Shown here: piece by piece, positions 25,813 to 34,012 of the stretch
How the letters are laid out: each line of letters starts with the position of its first letter
Position numbering within the stretch: the stretch's first letter is position 1
Source of the DNA: RUG806 sp964440255
GTDB lineage: Bacteria > Bacillota > Clostridia > Oscillospirales > Acutalibacteraceae
Direction: 5' to 3'
Length of the DNA: 64,000 nucleotides
NCBI GenBank assembly: GCA_964440255.1
Contig: CAYTRD010000001.1
Coordinates: 15,999-79,998, forward strand
Notes under the pieces: generated by a model
The model's input: the letters and a program-made list of their open reading frames with translations, nothing else
Databases searched by the model: none
Told to the model about the DNA's origin: nothing
Translations under genes and position numbers: made by a program

Positions 25813-27969
25813 ATGAATATGAAACAGCTTGAGCCTTTTGCTTGGGGTTATATTCACGCAGGACGGGAAAATAAAGATTACCGTATAGCAAACGGAATGA
25901 AAACATTCGCAGATGTGCTCAATGTAAATATCAATATCGATGCTTGGTTTCAGTCCCCATTGGGAGCTTTTTCTTCATATGCAGTACATTACAGCCGTTC
26001 GGACGGAATTGAACTGAATGAACGAATCAAGGACCAAAATGCAGAAAAACTCACAGCTCTCCACGACCTTGAAGAGCTGAATTTCTATTTTGATTATTTC
26101 CGTCCTTATGAAACCGTCAGGATAATAAGCAAGGAAAGAACCCCCATACAGGAAAAGCTTGAAATAAATAAATGCTGTTGGGCAGCGGGAGGCGGTCACT
26201 CAAACCCCGATTATGAAATGCTGCTGAGAATCGGTACAAACGGTATACGAAAAAAAATTGAGCATTTCAGAAAAGTGCATACAGATAAAAACGATTTTTA
26301 TGACTCACTTATTCTTGCGGCAGAAACTCTTGAAACAGTAGCTGAAAAATACAGATTAAAAGCACTTGCAGAGCTTGAAAGTGCAGAAAATAAGGATAAA
26401 GAAATTCTCACTCGTATTGCAGATGCATTTTCCAATATTCCCCAAAATAAACCGAGAAGCTTTTTTGAAGCCTGTCAGTTTTTCTGGCTCTCCTTCTCAC
26501 TTCTTGATATAGATTCCCCCGGTTTATTTGACTATGCTTTAGGTGCTTATTACGACGACAGCGAAGACGATTACCGCTGTCTTGAAAAGCTGTGGGAGCT
26601 GTTTAAGAATACAAGAACATGGAATCTGTGTATCGGCAGAAGCGACGATTTCGGAAACGACCATACAAATAAGCTTACATATGCCGTTCTTCGCATTGCA
26701 AAGGAAAAGAAATACAATACTCCGAACATCACAATGAGAGTAAATAAGAATACTCCCGAGGACCTTTGGGAGCTTGCTCTTGATACTCTTTCAACAGGAA
26801 TCGGTATGCCTGCAATTTATAATGACCTTTCTGTATGCACAGCACTTGAATCCATAGGAATACCGCCGTCAGATGCACATCTTTACTGTATGAACGGCTG
26901 TAATCAGATAGATATTTTCGGAAAAAGCCATATGGGACTTGAAGACGGAGAAATAAGTGTACCCAAAGCACTTGAATTCGCTCTTTTCAGAGGTGTTTGT
27001 CAGTTTTCCATGGAAAAGCTCGCACCCGACACGGGAGCCCCCGAAGGCTTTGAAACCTTCAACGACCTGATGACGGCATACAAAAAGCAAATTGAATATA
27101 TGGCTGATTATATCACAGATACCTCGAACAAGGCACAGGAGATTTTTGCAAATGATGCCCCAAATCCATGGAAATCATTTATGGTACAGGGCTGTATTGA
27201 AAAGGGGCTTGACTATAAAGACAGAGGCCCCATTTACGGTCACGGACAGGTGCTGACAGAGGGACTTCCCGACACCGCCGACTGCCTTGCCGCAATAAAG
27301 CACTTCATATATGACGAGAAAAAATATACAATGAATGAGCTTATCAACGCACTTAATGATAATTTCGAGGGGTTCGATGAGCTGTATCGTGATTTTTCAA
27401 CATATGATAAGTTCGGCAATGACATTGAAGAAGTTGACAGCATTTATGCCGAAATAACAGACCATATTTACAGATACTTCCGGACAAAAAAGACCTTCCG
27501 AGGCGGTGTTTTCGGTGTCGGCTGCTCTACCTTTCACCGTGCTCCCGATTACGGCTTCCATTTAGGTGCTCTTCCAAACGGAAAGAAAAAGGGCGGAAAG
27601 CTTCTTGCTGACAGCATAGGGGCTACTCCCGGAAATGATGTAAACGGCCCCACGGCACTTCTGTGCTCCGTAATGAAGGGCAATCAGTATCTTGCTACAA
27701 GCGGAAATGTTCTGCAGATGAAGTTCTCAAAATCACAGTTTAACACTCCCGAGGGCAGAAATGCATTTACAGCAATCACAAAAACCTATTTCCGAAACGG
27801 CGGACAGACACTTCAGATAAATGTTCTGTCCCGTGAAGACCTTCTTGATGCACAGAAAAATCCCGATAATCACAAAAATCTGATAGTCCGTGTGGGCGGC
27901 TTCAGCGAACACTTCATAAAACTGGCAGAGCCTTTACAGGATAATATCATCAAAAGAACCGAAAACTAA
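25813..27969 (+). CDS. PFL-like glycyl-radical enzyme of unknown substrate
   Basis: The protein has 718 residues. The C-terminal RVGGFSEHF carries the likely radical Gly (residue 696) in the RVxGF/Y context of glycyl-radical enzymes, and LQINVLSREDLLDAQKNPD precedes it as usual. The mid-protein HLYCMNGCNQIDIFG supplies two candidate thiyl Cys (359 and 363). Dehydratase-type members have GCxE there; here the Glu is replaced, so a dehydratase role is uncertain. It is shorter than pyruvate formate-lyase and most dehydratases. No radical-SAM activase of the expected type is adjacent; the only radical-SAM gene in the window is a sulfatase maturase. It is co-transcribed with the aldo/keto reductase. 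Confidence 0.8.
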   Translation: MNMKQLEPFAWGYIHAGRENKDYRIANGMKTFADVLNVNINIDAWFQSPLGAFSSYAVHYSRSDGIELNERIKDQNAEKLTALHDLEELNFYFDYFRPYETVRIISKERTPIQEKLEINKCCWAAGGGHSNPDYEMLLRIGTNGIRKKIEHFRKVHTDKNDFYDSLILAAETLETVAEKYRLKALAELESAENKDKEILTRIADAFSNIPQNKPRSFFEACQFFWLSFSLLDIDSPGLFDYALGAYYDDSEDDYRCLEKLWELFKNTRTWNLCIGRSDDFGNDHTNKLTYAVLRIAKEKKYNTPNITMRVNKNTPEDLWELALDTLSTGIGMPAIYNDLSVCTALESIGIPPSDAHLYCMNGCNQIDIFGKSHMGLEDGEISVPKALEFALFRGVCQFSMEKLAPDTGAPEGFETFNDLMTAYKKQIEYMADYITDTSNKAQEIFANDAPNPWKSFMVQGCIEKGLDYKDRGPIYGHGQVLTEGLPDTADCLAAIKHFIYDEKKYTMNELINALNDNFEGFDELYRDFSTYDKFGNDIEEVDSIYAEITDHIYRYFRTKKTFRGGVFGVGCSTFHRAPDYGFHLGALPNGKKKGGKLLADSIGATPGNDVNGPTALLCSVMKGNQYLATSGNVLQMKFSKSQFNTPEGRNAFTAITKTYFRNGGQTLQINVLSREDLLDAQKNPDNHKNLIVRVGGFSEHFIKLAEPLQDNIIKRTEN

Positions 27970-27990
27970 CCAAAAGGAACAATAAACAGT

Positions 27991-28036
27991 AAAACCTCAA
28001 GCTTTTCTCTTCAGATAGCTTGAGGTTTATATTTTT
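27991..28036 (+). terminator. Terminator after the glycyl-radical enzyme gene
   Basis: AAACCTCAAGC pairs with GCTTGAGGTTT, followed by a T-rich stretch. Confidence 0.75.
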
Positions 28037-28069
28037 ATTATGCTTTTTACTGATAACAGATAACTGATT

Positions 28070-28200
28070 TTATATTATCTTAATTCTTATCGGCTTTTTC
28101 AATTCCTTTGCAATTGAAATCATAGATGCAGTTCCTCTGCTTTTTTTCGTCCCGGAAACAAATCACATAATCGCAAGTGCAGGTTGTATTTTGTCTATAA
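28070..28200 (-). pseudogene. Remnant of a short C-terminal gene piece (SLOG/DUF2493-like?)
   Basis: On the minus strand one frame reads CDYVICF. After a one-base shift another continues VSGTKKSRGTASMISIAK and KELKKPIRIKII to a TAA. The join resembles the end of a nucleotide-binding SLOG-type domain (hydrophobic strand, then SxGT, then Ile-rich helix and strand). No start or N-terminal part is present. Assignment is by eye only. Confidence 0.35.
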
Positions 28201-28206
28201 AAACTA

Positions 28207-28986
28207 TTACTCAGCAGTTAGAATTTCGCCTACATTATTAAGAATGTACTTGGGACGATAAGGGAAATTATTGATATCTTCAAGAGATGTAACACCGCTT
28301 AAAACGAGAACAGTGTCAACATTTGATTCGATACCTGCAATAATATCGGTATCCATTCTGTCACCGACAAAGGCGATATCACCGCTGTGGCATCCGAGCT
28401 TGCTTAAACCGTGACGGAGCATAAGGGGGTTGGGTTTTCCTATAAAATATGCCTTTTTACCTGTTGATATTTCAATGGGAGCAACGAGCGAGCCTGTTGC
28501 CGGCATAATTCCTCTTTCGGTAGGGCCTGTGATATCGGGATTGGTACCGATAAGCTTTGCACCCTTTCTTACAAGCTCAATTGCCTTTTCTATCTTTTCA
28601 AAATTATAGCTTCTGGTTTCTCCAACAACAACATAATCGGGGTTTACATCATTCATATAAATTCCCTGATCATATAAAGCCTTTGAAAGTGCACCCTCAC
28701 CTATAACATAGGCTGTGCAGCCGGGCTTCTGTGAGCTTAAAAATGCCGCAGTTGCCATAGCGCTTGTATAAAAATGGTCAGCCGACACATCAAGCCCCAT
28801 TCTGCCCAGCTTCATACTGAGCTCATGCGGAGTCTTTTCAGGAGAATTGGTGAGAAAAACGAACTTTCTGTCATTCTCAATAAGCCATGTAACAAATTCC
28901 CTTACACCGTCAAGTATTTTATTGCCGTGATATATAACGCCGTCCATATCGCATATAAAACCGTGCTTTTTCATTATTTCATTCAT
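28207..28986 (-). CDS. HAD-IIA hydrolase (NagD-like phosphatase)
   Basis: The protein has 259 residues. HAD motif I in FICDMDGVIYHG, motif II in KFVFLTNSPEKTP, the Lys of motif III in FIGKPNPLMLRHG, and motif IV in IAFVGDRMDTDIIAG. The C2-type cap between motifs places it in the NagD/NIPP subfamily, which dephosphorylates nucleotides or sugar phosphates. GGAGGAG precedes the ATG. It is monocistronic in appearance, upstream of the phe genes' terminator. Substrate unknown. Confidence 0.9.
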   Translation of the reverse strand: MNEIMKKHGFICDMDGVIYHGNKILDGVREFVTWLIENDRKFVFLTNSPEKTPHELSMKLGRMGLDVSADHFYTSAMATAAFLSSQKPGCTAYVIGEGALSKALYDQGIYMNDVNPDYVVVGETRSYNFEKIEKAIELVRKGAKLIGTNPDITGPTERGIMPATGSLVAPIEISTGKKAYFIGKPNPLMLRHGLSKLGCHSGDIAFVGDRMDTDIIAGIESNVDTVLVLSGVTSLEDINNFPYRPKYILNNVGEILTAE

Positions 28987-29040
28987 AAATTAACTCCTCC
29001 GTTTCTTAAATAATATTAAAATAATACAACAAAAAAGTCA

Positions 29041-29078
29041 AGCAAAACAACCTCTGCAAAAAAACACAGAGGTTGCTT
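29041..29078 (-). terminator. Terminator of the pheST operon
   Basis: CAACCTCTG pairs with CAGAGGTTG, followed on the minus strand by a T-rich run. Confidence 0.65.
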
Positions 29079-29147
29079 ATCAATATTCTGTAAAAAAAAT
29101 AATCTTTTGGGGCAACATCGGCTTATCTCTCCGATCTCCGACCTTAC

Positions 29148-31589
29148 TTATGAACGGATTTCCGCACCGAGAGTTTTTGTAAGCTTTTTGAGTGCAGACT
29201 TTGCAGCTGCTTCAATCTCGTCACCTGTAAGAGTCTTTTCGGCTGAACCGATAACAAGACGGATAGTAACGGACTTCTTACCCTGAGGAATCTGCTTGCC
29301 CTTATATTCATCAACGAACTGAACATCACGGACAAGGCTGTCGGCACTCTTCTTTGCCATAACTGCACCGTAGATATCCTCCCACTTTGTCATTGAATCA
29401 ACAAGGAAAGAAAGGTCATATTCATTCATGGGGAATTCGGGAATATGAACAAAACGGTTTGTTCTTGACTTAAAGGGAATGAGAGCGTCCATATCAAGCT
29501 CAACAAGAATTGCTGATACTACCTTGATACCGCAATCAGTCTTTGCCTTGTGAGAAAGAAGTGCAAGGTCACCTATCTTTTCTTCACCAAGGTAAATATT
29601 GAGCCATACGGTTTCGTCTGCCCAGAAGGGCTTTTCCGCCTTTTTGAAGGTGAATTCTTCCATATGAGTGTATCTGGGCATCATACCGATAACACCCTTT
29701 GCAGTTCTGAAAAGCTCAGTTACATTATCGGGAGAGCCGACAAATGCACAGCCGAGGTGCTTTCTCTGATAAGGAAGTGCTTCCTTTTCATCGTATTCAC
29801 AGGTATATTTGCAATCACGGAAAATCTGTGCTTCTTCGAAAATTGTAAATTCGGGGAAATTACGCTCATTCTTTACAATAGCCTTGCAGATATTGGGAAG
29901 AAGTGTTGAACGGACATATTTTTCCGAGGGTGAAGGAGGTGTGGAAAGTGCAAGCACATCATTTGTATCGGGAAGAAGAGCATTTACAAATGTATCAGTC
30001 ATCCAAGGATATGTAAATATTTCCTGCATATTGCAACGAAATGCAAGATATTCCTTGATTTTTCTGACGAGGTCTGTATCAAGCTGATTTATAGCACCGT
30101 CAAATGTAGTGGTGATTGATGTGGGCTGGAAGTTTTCGTAGCCGTACATACGGGCAACCTCTTCCATAATGTCAGCCTTTATTGAAACATCACCTGTTGA
30201 ACGCCATGTGGGAACAACAATGTGCATACCGGTTTCTGTAAAGGTAACCTCATATCCCATACTGCCGAGCTTACGGGAAACAACCTCCTGAGGTATTCTC
30301 ATACCAAGTCTTCTGTCGAGCCAGTCAAAATCAACATCGATTTCTTTCTTAACGAGCTTGTTGGGATAGCTGTCATTGAAGGCAGTAACCTTCATTTCGG
30401 GATAAAGCTCCTTGAAAAGCTCAATTGAAAGTGTGAGGGCAAGGTCACATCTTTCGGGGTCAATAGCCTTTTCGTATCTTGCGGAAGCCTCTGTTCTGTT
30501 ATCATATCGAAGAGCAGTTCTTCTTACCCCGTGGGAGTTGAAGTTTGCAACCTCGAGAATAACGCTTTCGGTTTCGGGAAGCACGGAATCCTTTGCACCG
30601 CCCATAACACCTGCAAGAGCAACTGCACCTTCTTTGTCTGCAATAACAAGGTCATCATTACAAAGCTCGATATCCTTGTCATTGAGAAGCTGAAGCTTTT
30701 CGTTTTCTTTTGCTCTTCTTACTTCAATGTGATCAATAATGTGGTTTGAATCGAACACATGAGTGGGCTGACCTGTTGCCAGCATTACATAGTTTGTAAT
30801 GTCAACAAGAGCATTTATGGGACGAAGTCCTACTCTCCAAAGACGGCTTTGCATATAAAAAGGTGCTTCTTTTACCGCAAGATTTTCGATTTTTGCACCG
30901 ATATAACGGGGACATCTTTCCTCGTCTTCGATTCTTACATCATAAACCGTATCAGCTTCGGGAACATATTTTTCAAATTCCTTAAGAGGAAGGTCATATA
31001 ATGCTGCAAGCTCTCTTGCAATACCGTAATGTCCCCAAAGGTCGGGACGGTTTGTCATAGACTTGTTATCTATTTCAAGAATCATATCATTGAGATCAAG
31101 TGCATCTGCAAGATTTGTGCCGGCAGTCACATCAAGATATGATATATCCATAATTGCGTGGTCATCATCTGTGGGGAATAAATCAGAAAGTCCCACTTCA
31201 ACTGCGGCACAGATCATACCGAAGGAAGCCACACCGCGAAGCTTTGTATTCTTGATTTCAACGGGCTCACCTTCACCGTGCCAACGAACCATAGCACCGG
31301 GACAGGCAACAACAACCTTCATACCTGCTTCAAGATTTGAGCCACCGCATACGATTTCCTTGATATCATCAGTACCGATATCAACCTTACATACACGAAG
31401 CTTGTCTGCATTGGGATGAGGAAGAACTTCATTTATAACACCGACAACTATGCCGTCAAACTGCTTTTTAAGGTCATGCACACCTTCAACCTCAACGGTT
31501 GCCATTGTAAGATCATACGCAAGCTGTGACATATCCATATCGTCTGGAAGCTTTACATAGTCTTTGATCCAATTAAGTGATAATTTCAT
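29148..31589 (-). CDS. pheT: Phenylalanine-tRNA ligase beta subunit
   Basis: The protein has 813 residues, normal for bacterial PheT. The order is complete: an EMAP-like tRNA-binding domain (IVVGVINEVLPHPNADKLRVC), the B3/4 editing domain with GLRPINALVDITNYVMLATG and GVMGGAKDSV, B5 (WLDRRLGMRIPQEVVSRKLG), the catalytic-like core (NPDs such as ALSTPPSPSEKYVRSTLLP) and a C-terminal anticodon-binding FDX-ACB domain (SLVRDVQFVDEYKG). It pairs with PheS to charge tRNA-Phe. It starts 13 bases after the pheS stop. Confidence 0.97.
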   Translation of the reverse strand: MKLSLNWIKDYVKLPDDMDMSQLAYDLTMATVEVEGVHDLKKQFDGIVVGVINEVLPHPNADKLRVCKVDIGTDDIKEIVCGGSNLEAGMKVVVACPGAMVRWHGEGEPVEIKNTKLRGVASFGMICAAVEVGLSDLFPTDDDHAIMDISYLDVTAGTNLADALDLNDMILEIDNKSMTNRPDLWGHYGIARELAALYDLPLKEFEKYVPEADTVYDVRIEDEERCPRYIGAKIENLAVKEAPFYMQSRLWRVGLRPINALVDITNYVMLATGQPTHVFDSNHIIDHIEVRRAKENEKLQLLNDKDIELCNDDLVIADKEGAVALAGVMGGAKDSVLPETESVILEVANFNSHGVRRTALRYDNRTEASARYEKAIDPERCDLALTLSIELFKELYPEMKVTAFNDSYPNKLVKKEIDVDFDWLDRRLGMRIPQEVVSRKLGSMGYEVTFTETGMHIVVPTWRSTGDVSIKADIMEEVARMYGYENFQPTSITTTFDGAINQLDTDLVRKIKEYLAFRCNMQEIFTYPWMTDTFVNALLPDTNDVLALSTPPSPSEKYVRSTLLPNICKAIVKNERNFPEFTIFEEAQIFRDCKYTCEYDEKEALPYQRKHLGCAFVGSPDNVTELFRTAKGVIGMMPRYTHMEEFTFKKAEKPFWADETVWLNIYLGEEKIGDLALLSHKAKTDCGIKVVSAILVELDMDALIPFKSRTNRFVHIPEFPMNEYDLSFLVDSMTKWEDIYGAVMAKKSADSLVRDVQFVDEYKGKQIPQGKKSVTIRLVIGSAEKTLTGDEIEAAAKSALKKLTKTLGAEIRS

Positions 31590-31602
31590 CGTTTTCTCCT
31601 CC

Positions 31603-32640
31603 TTATTTAAACTGTGTGAGGAATCTTAAGTCTGTGCTGTGGAACATACGCACATCGTCAACACCGTAACGCATCATAACAAGTCTGTCAAGACCGATAT
31701 TTACATAGAAGCCTGTGTATTCATCGGGATCAACACCTGCAGCACGAAGAACATTGGGATGAGGTGTTCCGCCCGGCATAATTTCTATCCAGCCGACATG
31801 CTTACAAACGCTGCAGCCTTTACCTCCGCATACAAGACAGCCCATATCAATTTCAAAGCCGGGCTCAACAAAGGGGAAAAAGCCTGCTCTCATTCTCACG
31901 GGAACATCCTGTCCGAAGACCTTGGAAAGAATGCTCTTTATCATAACCTTACCGGCAGTATAGGTAAAGTCTTTATCAACAATAAGTGCTTCATACTGGA
32001 AGAAAGCTCTTTCGTGACGGGCATCCGTTGTTTCGTTTCTGTATACTCTGCCCGGGTATACAAAGCGGTAGGGGGGCTTATGTGTCTGCATATAGCGTAC
32101 AGAGTCGCCTGTAAGGTGGGGACGAAGGCAGAGCTTTTCGTTAGCTTCGCCGCTGTCGTGTCCTTCAAGCCAATATGTATCCATGCTTTCACGGGCAGGA
32201 TGATTGGGCGGGAAGTTAAGATTATCGAATGCAAAATATTCGCTTGTGATTTCGGGACCTGAGAATACTTCAAAGCCCATTGAACGGAAAGCATCATTAA
32301 GGTCATAGCACATCTGTGTTATGGGATGAAGACCGCCGATTCTCGGAGGAAGTCCGGGAACTGTGCAGTCAAAATCGGGAGAAATGGCAAAAGCCTTATT
32401 CTTGATTTCTTCTCTTCTTACATCAATCTGCTCACCGAGAGCATTTTTTACCTGATTCACTGCTTTGCCCATTTCGGGACGAAGACTTACATCAAGCTTG
32501 GGAATTTCCTTCATAAGAACAGTTACGAGACCTTCCTTACCAAGGTATTTGCCCTTTACAACCTGAAGCTCACTTTCAGAGCCTGCAGCTTGGATTTCTG
32601 CTGTGCCGTCACGCAGTAAAGCATCTAATTTTTCTTTCAT
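31603..32640 (-). CDS. pheS: Phenylalanine-tRNA ligase alpha subunit
   Basis: I start at MKEKLDALLRDG, preceded by GAGGA; the longer frame adds 13 residues that overlap the promoter region. The 345 residues include an N-terminal coiled coil and class II motifs 1-3: HPITQMCYDLNDAFRSMGFE, YPGRVYRNETTDARHERAFF and GLDRLVMMRYGVDDVR. A small Cys-rich insert (CLVCGGKGCSVCKHVGW) is common in clostridial PheS and resembles a zinc site. No T-box precedes it, only a strong promoter. Confidence 0.96.
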   Translation of the reverse strand: MKEKLDALLRDGTAEIQAAGSESELQVVKGKYLGKEGLVTVLMKEIPKLDVSLRPEMGKAVNQVKNALGEQIDVRREEIKNKAFAISPDFDCTVPGLPPRIGGLHPITQMCYDLNDAFRSMGFEVFSGPEITSEYFAFDNLNFPPNHPARESMDTYWLEGHDSGEANEKLCLRPHLTGDSVRYMQTHKPPYRFVYPGRVYRNETTDARHERAFFQYEALIVDKDFTYTAGKVMIKSILSKVFGQDVPVRMRAGFFPFVEPGFEIDMGCLVCGGKGCSVCKHVGWIEIMPGGTPHPNVLRAAGVDPDEYTGFYVNIGLDRLVMMRYGVDDVRMFHSTDLRFLTQFK

Positions 32641-32689
32641 ATTATAATTCCTCATTCCTTTTTTCGGATTAGAATGCATTAATAATCGA

Positions 32690-32718
32690 ATTATATCACA
32701 GTATAATATTTATTGCAA
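32690..32718 (-). promoter_or_regulatory. Promoter of pheST
   Basis: On the minus strand TTGCAA, exactly 17 bases, TATAAT, with GTGA just before the -10 as in the rplS promoter. Confidence 0.8.
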
Positions 32719-32812
32719 TATAGGAATTAAGAAAAATATTTATCACCGTATTAAATACAATTAATAGTCAGGATGCCGCAGAATCAAAATCATACGGCAT
32801 CCTTTTTTTGCT

Positions 32813-33898
32813 TTATTTTTCATTCACAAAAACCCTGAAAAGAGGCAGACAGGAGTAAAAAAACCTTTTATAGGCTTTACAGTAGTCTTCACTTATCTGC
32901 GTTCTTTTACAGCCTCCTCCTCTGCAAAGGCCGTACACATTACAGTTTTTACAGCGTTCGGGAATTACAAGGCTCTCTTTGATAAAATTTACGGCAGTTT
33001 CCGATTTTTCCATTGCGGTGAAATCAGTTTCTTTTATGTTACCGAGAAAATATTTATCAGTGCAGTAAAAGTCACAGGGATATATATTACCGCCCGCTTC
33101 CGATACAAACTGATGGGTACAATGCCCCATAATTCCGCATTGTTCGGGAGGCTGTCGAAGATACAAACGAACCCAGTTATCAAACTGACGGACGCTTACA
33201 TAATTGTGTCTTACATAATCTTTGACATAAAGATTAAACACACGGATAAGAAAATCACCGTACTGCTCACTTGTCATATAAAGCTCGCTTTTTTCATCTG
33301 ACTCAAAAGGACGAAGACAGGGAATGAACTGCAGATAATGAAAGCCTTTATCACGAAAATAGCGGTAAATTCTTTCACCGTTATCGGCACAGTATCCGGT
33401 AAGCACCGTGAGAATATTGAAATCAACATTATATTTTTTCAGAAGCTGAGCACAGGTAAGAATCTTATAAAAAGAGTTCTGCCCCGACGGTTTTTTACGG
33501 AATTTATTTCCCTCATAATCACCGTCAAGAGAAAGCCCTACGAGAAAACGGTTTTCATATAAAAACTGTGCCCATTCATCATCAATTACCGTTCCGTTAG
33601 TCTGCATACCGTAAAAAATTTTACTTTTTTTCACATTATATTCGTTTACGGTATTTACAAAAAACTTAAAAAAATCGAGTCCCGCAAGGGTAGGCTCTCC
33701 TCCTTGAAAAGCAAAAGCGACCTGATTTCCGTCTGCATAGGCAAGAGCTTTTTTTATCAAAATTTCAGCAGTATCATATTCCATAATACCGAAACCGAGA
33801 TGCTCACGGTGTTCGGACACATCACGGTAGAAGCAATATTCACAGGAAAGATTACAAAGTGATGATGCAGGTTTAATCATTAACGATAATGGCGGCAT
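32813..33898 (-). CDS. Anaerobic sulfatase-maturating enzyme (radical SAM, anSME)
   Basis: I start at MPPLSLMIKPASS, the conserved N-terminus of the family; no clear ribosome binding site supports this or the ATG four codons upstream. The 361 residues show the radical-SAM CxxxCxxC in LCNLSCEYCFYRD, FAFQGGEPTLAG, and LDG in VGLSLDGDYEG. The SPASM-type Cys pattern for two auxiliary clusters follows: CGIMGHCTHQF, YPCDFYCTDKY, CKNCNVYGLCRGGGC. It oxidises the active-site Cys (or Ser) of sulfatases to formylglycine. It lies directly downstream of a sulfatase gene with a CSPAR site, its obvious client. Confidence 0.93.
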   Translation of the reverse strand: MPPLSLMIKPASSLCNLSCEYCFYRDVSEHREHLGFGIMEYDTAEILIKKALAYADGNQVAFAFQGGEPTLAGLDFFKFFVNTVNEYNVKKSKIFYGMQTNGTVIDDEWAQFLYENRFLVGLSLDGDYEGNKFRKKPSGQNSFYKILTCAQLLKKYNVDFNILTVLTGYCADNGERIYRYFRDKGFHYLQFIPCLRPFESDEKSELYMTSEQYGDFLIRVFNLYVKDYVRHNYVSVRQFDNWVRLYLRQPPEQCGIMGHCTHQFVSEAGGNIYPCDFYCTDKYFLGNIKETDFTAMEKSETAVNFIKESLVIPERCKNCNVYGLCRGGGCKRTQISEDYCKAYKRFFYSCLPLFRVFVNEK

Positions 33899-34012
33899 AA
33901 TTGTACACATATCATAATACAGGACAGATACAACTTCCCGAGAACCACAAAATAAATTTTGTGATTTGTAGGGGACATCGCCCACAAACCGTCAAGGCAA
34001 GTGACTGCCGAA

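Noticed and set aside
31639..32262. 207-residue plus-strand frame over pheS
   Set aside because: Shadow of pheS; no ribosome binding site and no coherent domain.
32771..32807. Hairpin GGATGCCG/CGGCATCC with a T-run on the plus strand
   Set aside because: The T-run faces the plus direction, where no gene ends. On the minus strand, after the maturase gene, the T-run is weak, so I do not call a terminator.
33899..34012. Gap between sulfatase and maturase, searched for a second small gene or terminator
   Set aside because: Only a weak CACAAAAT/ATTTTGTG palindrome is seen; no frame with a ribosome binding site.
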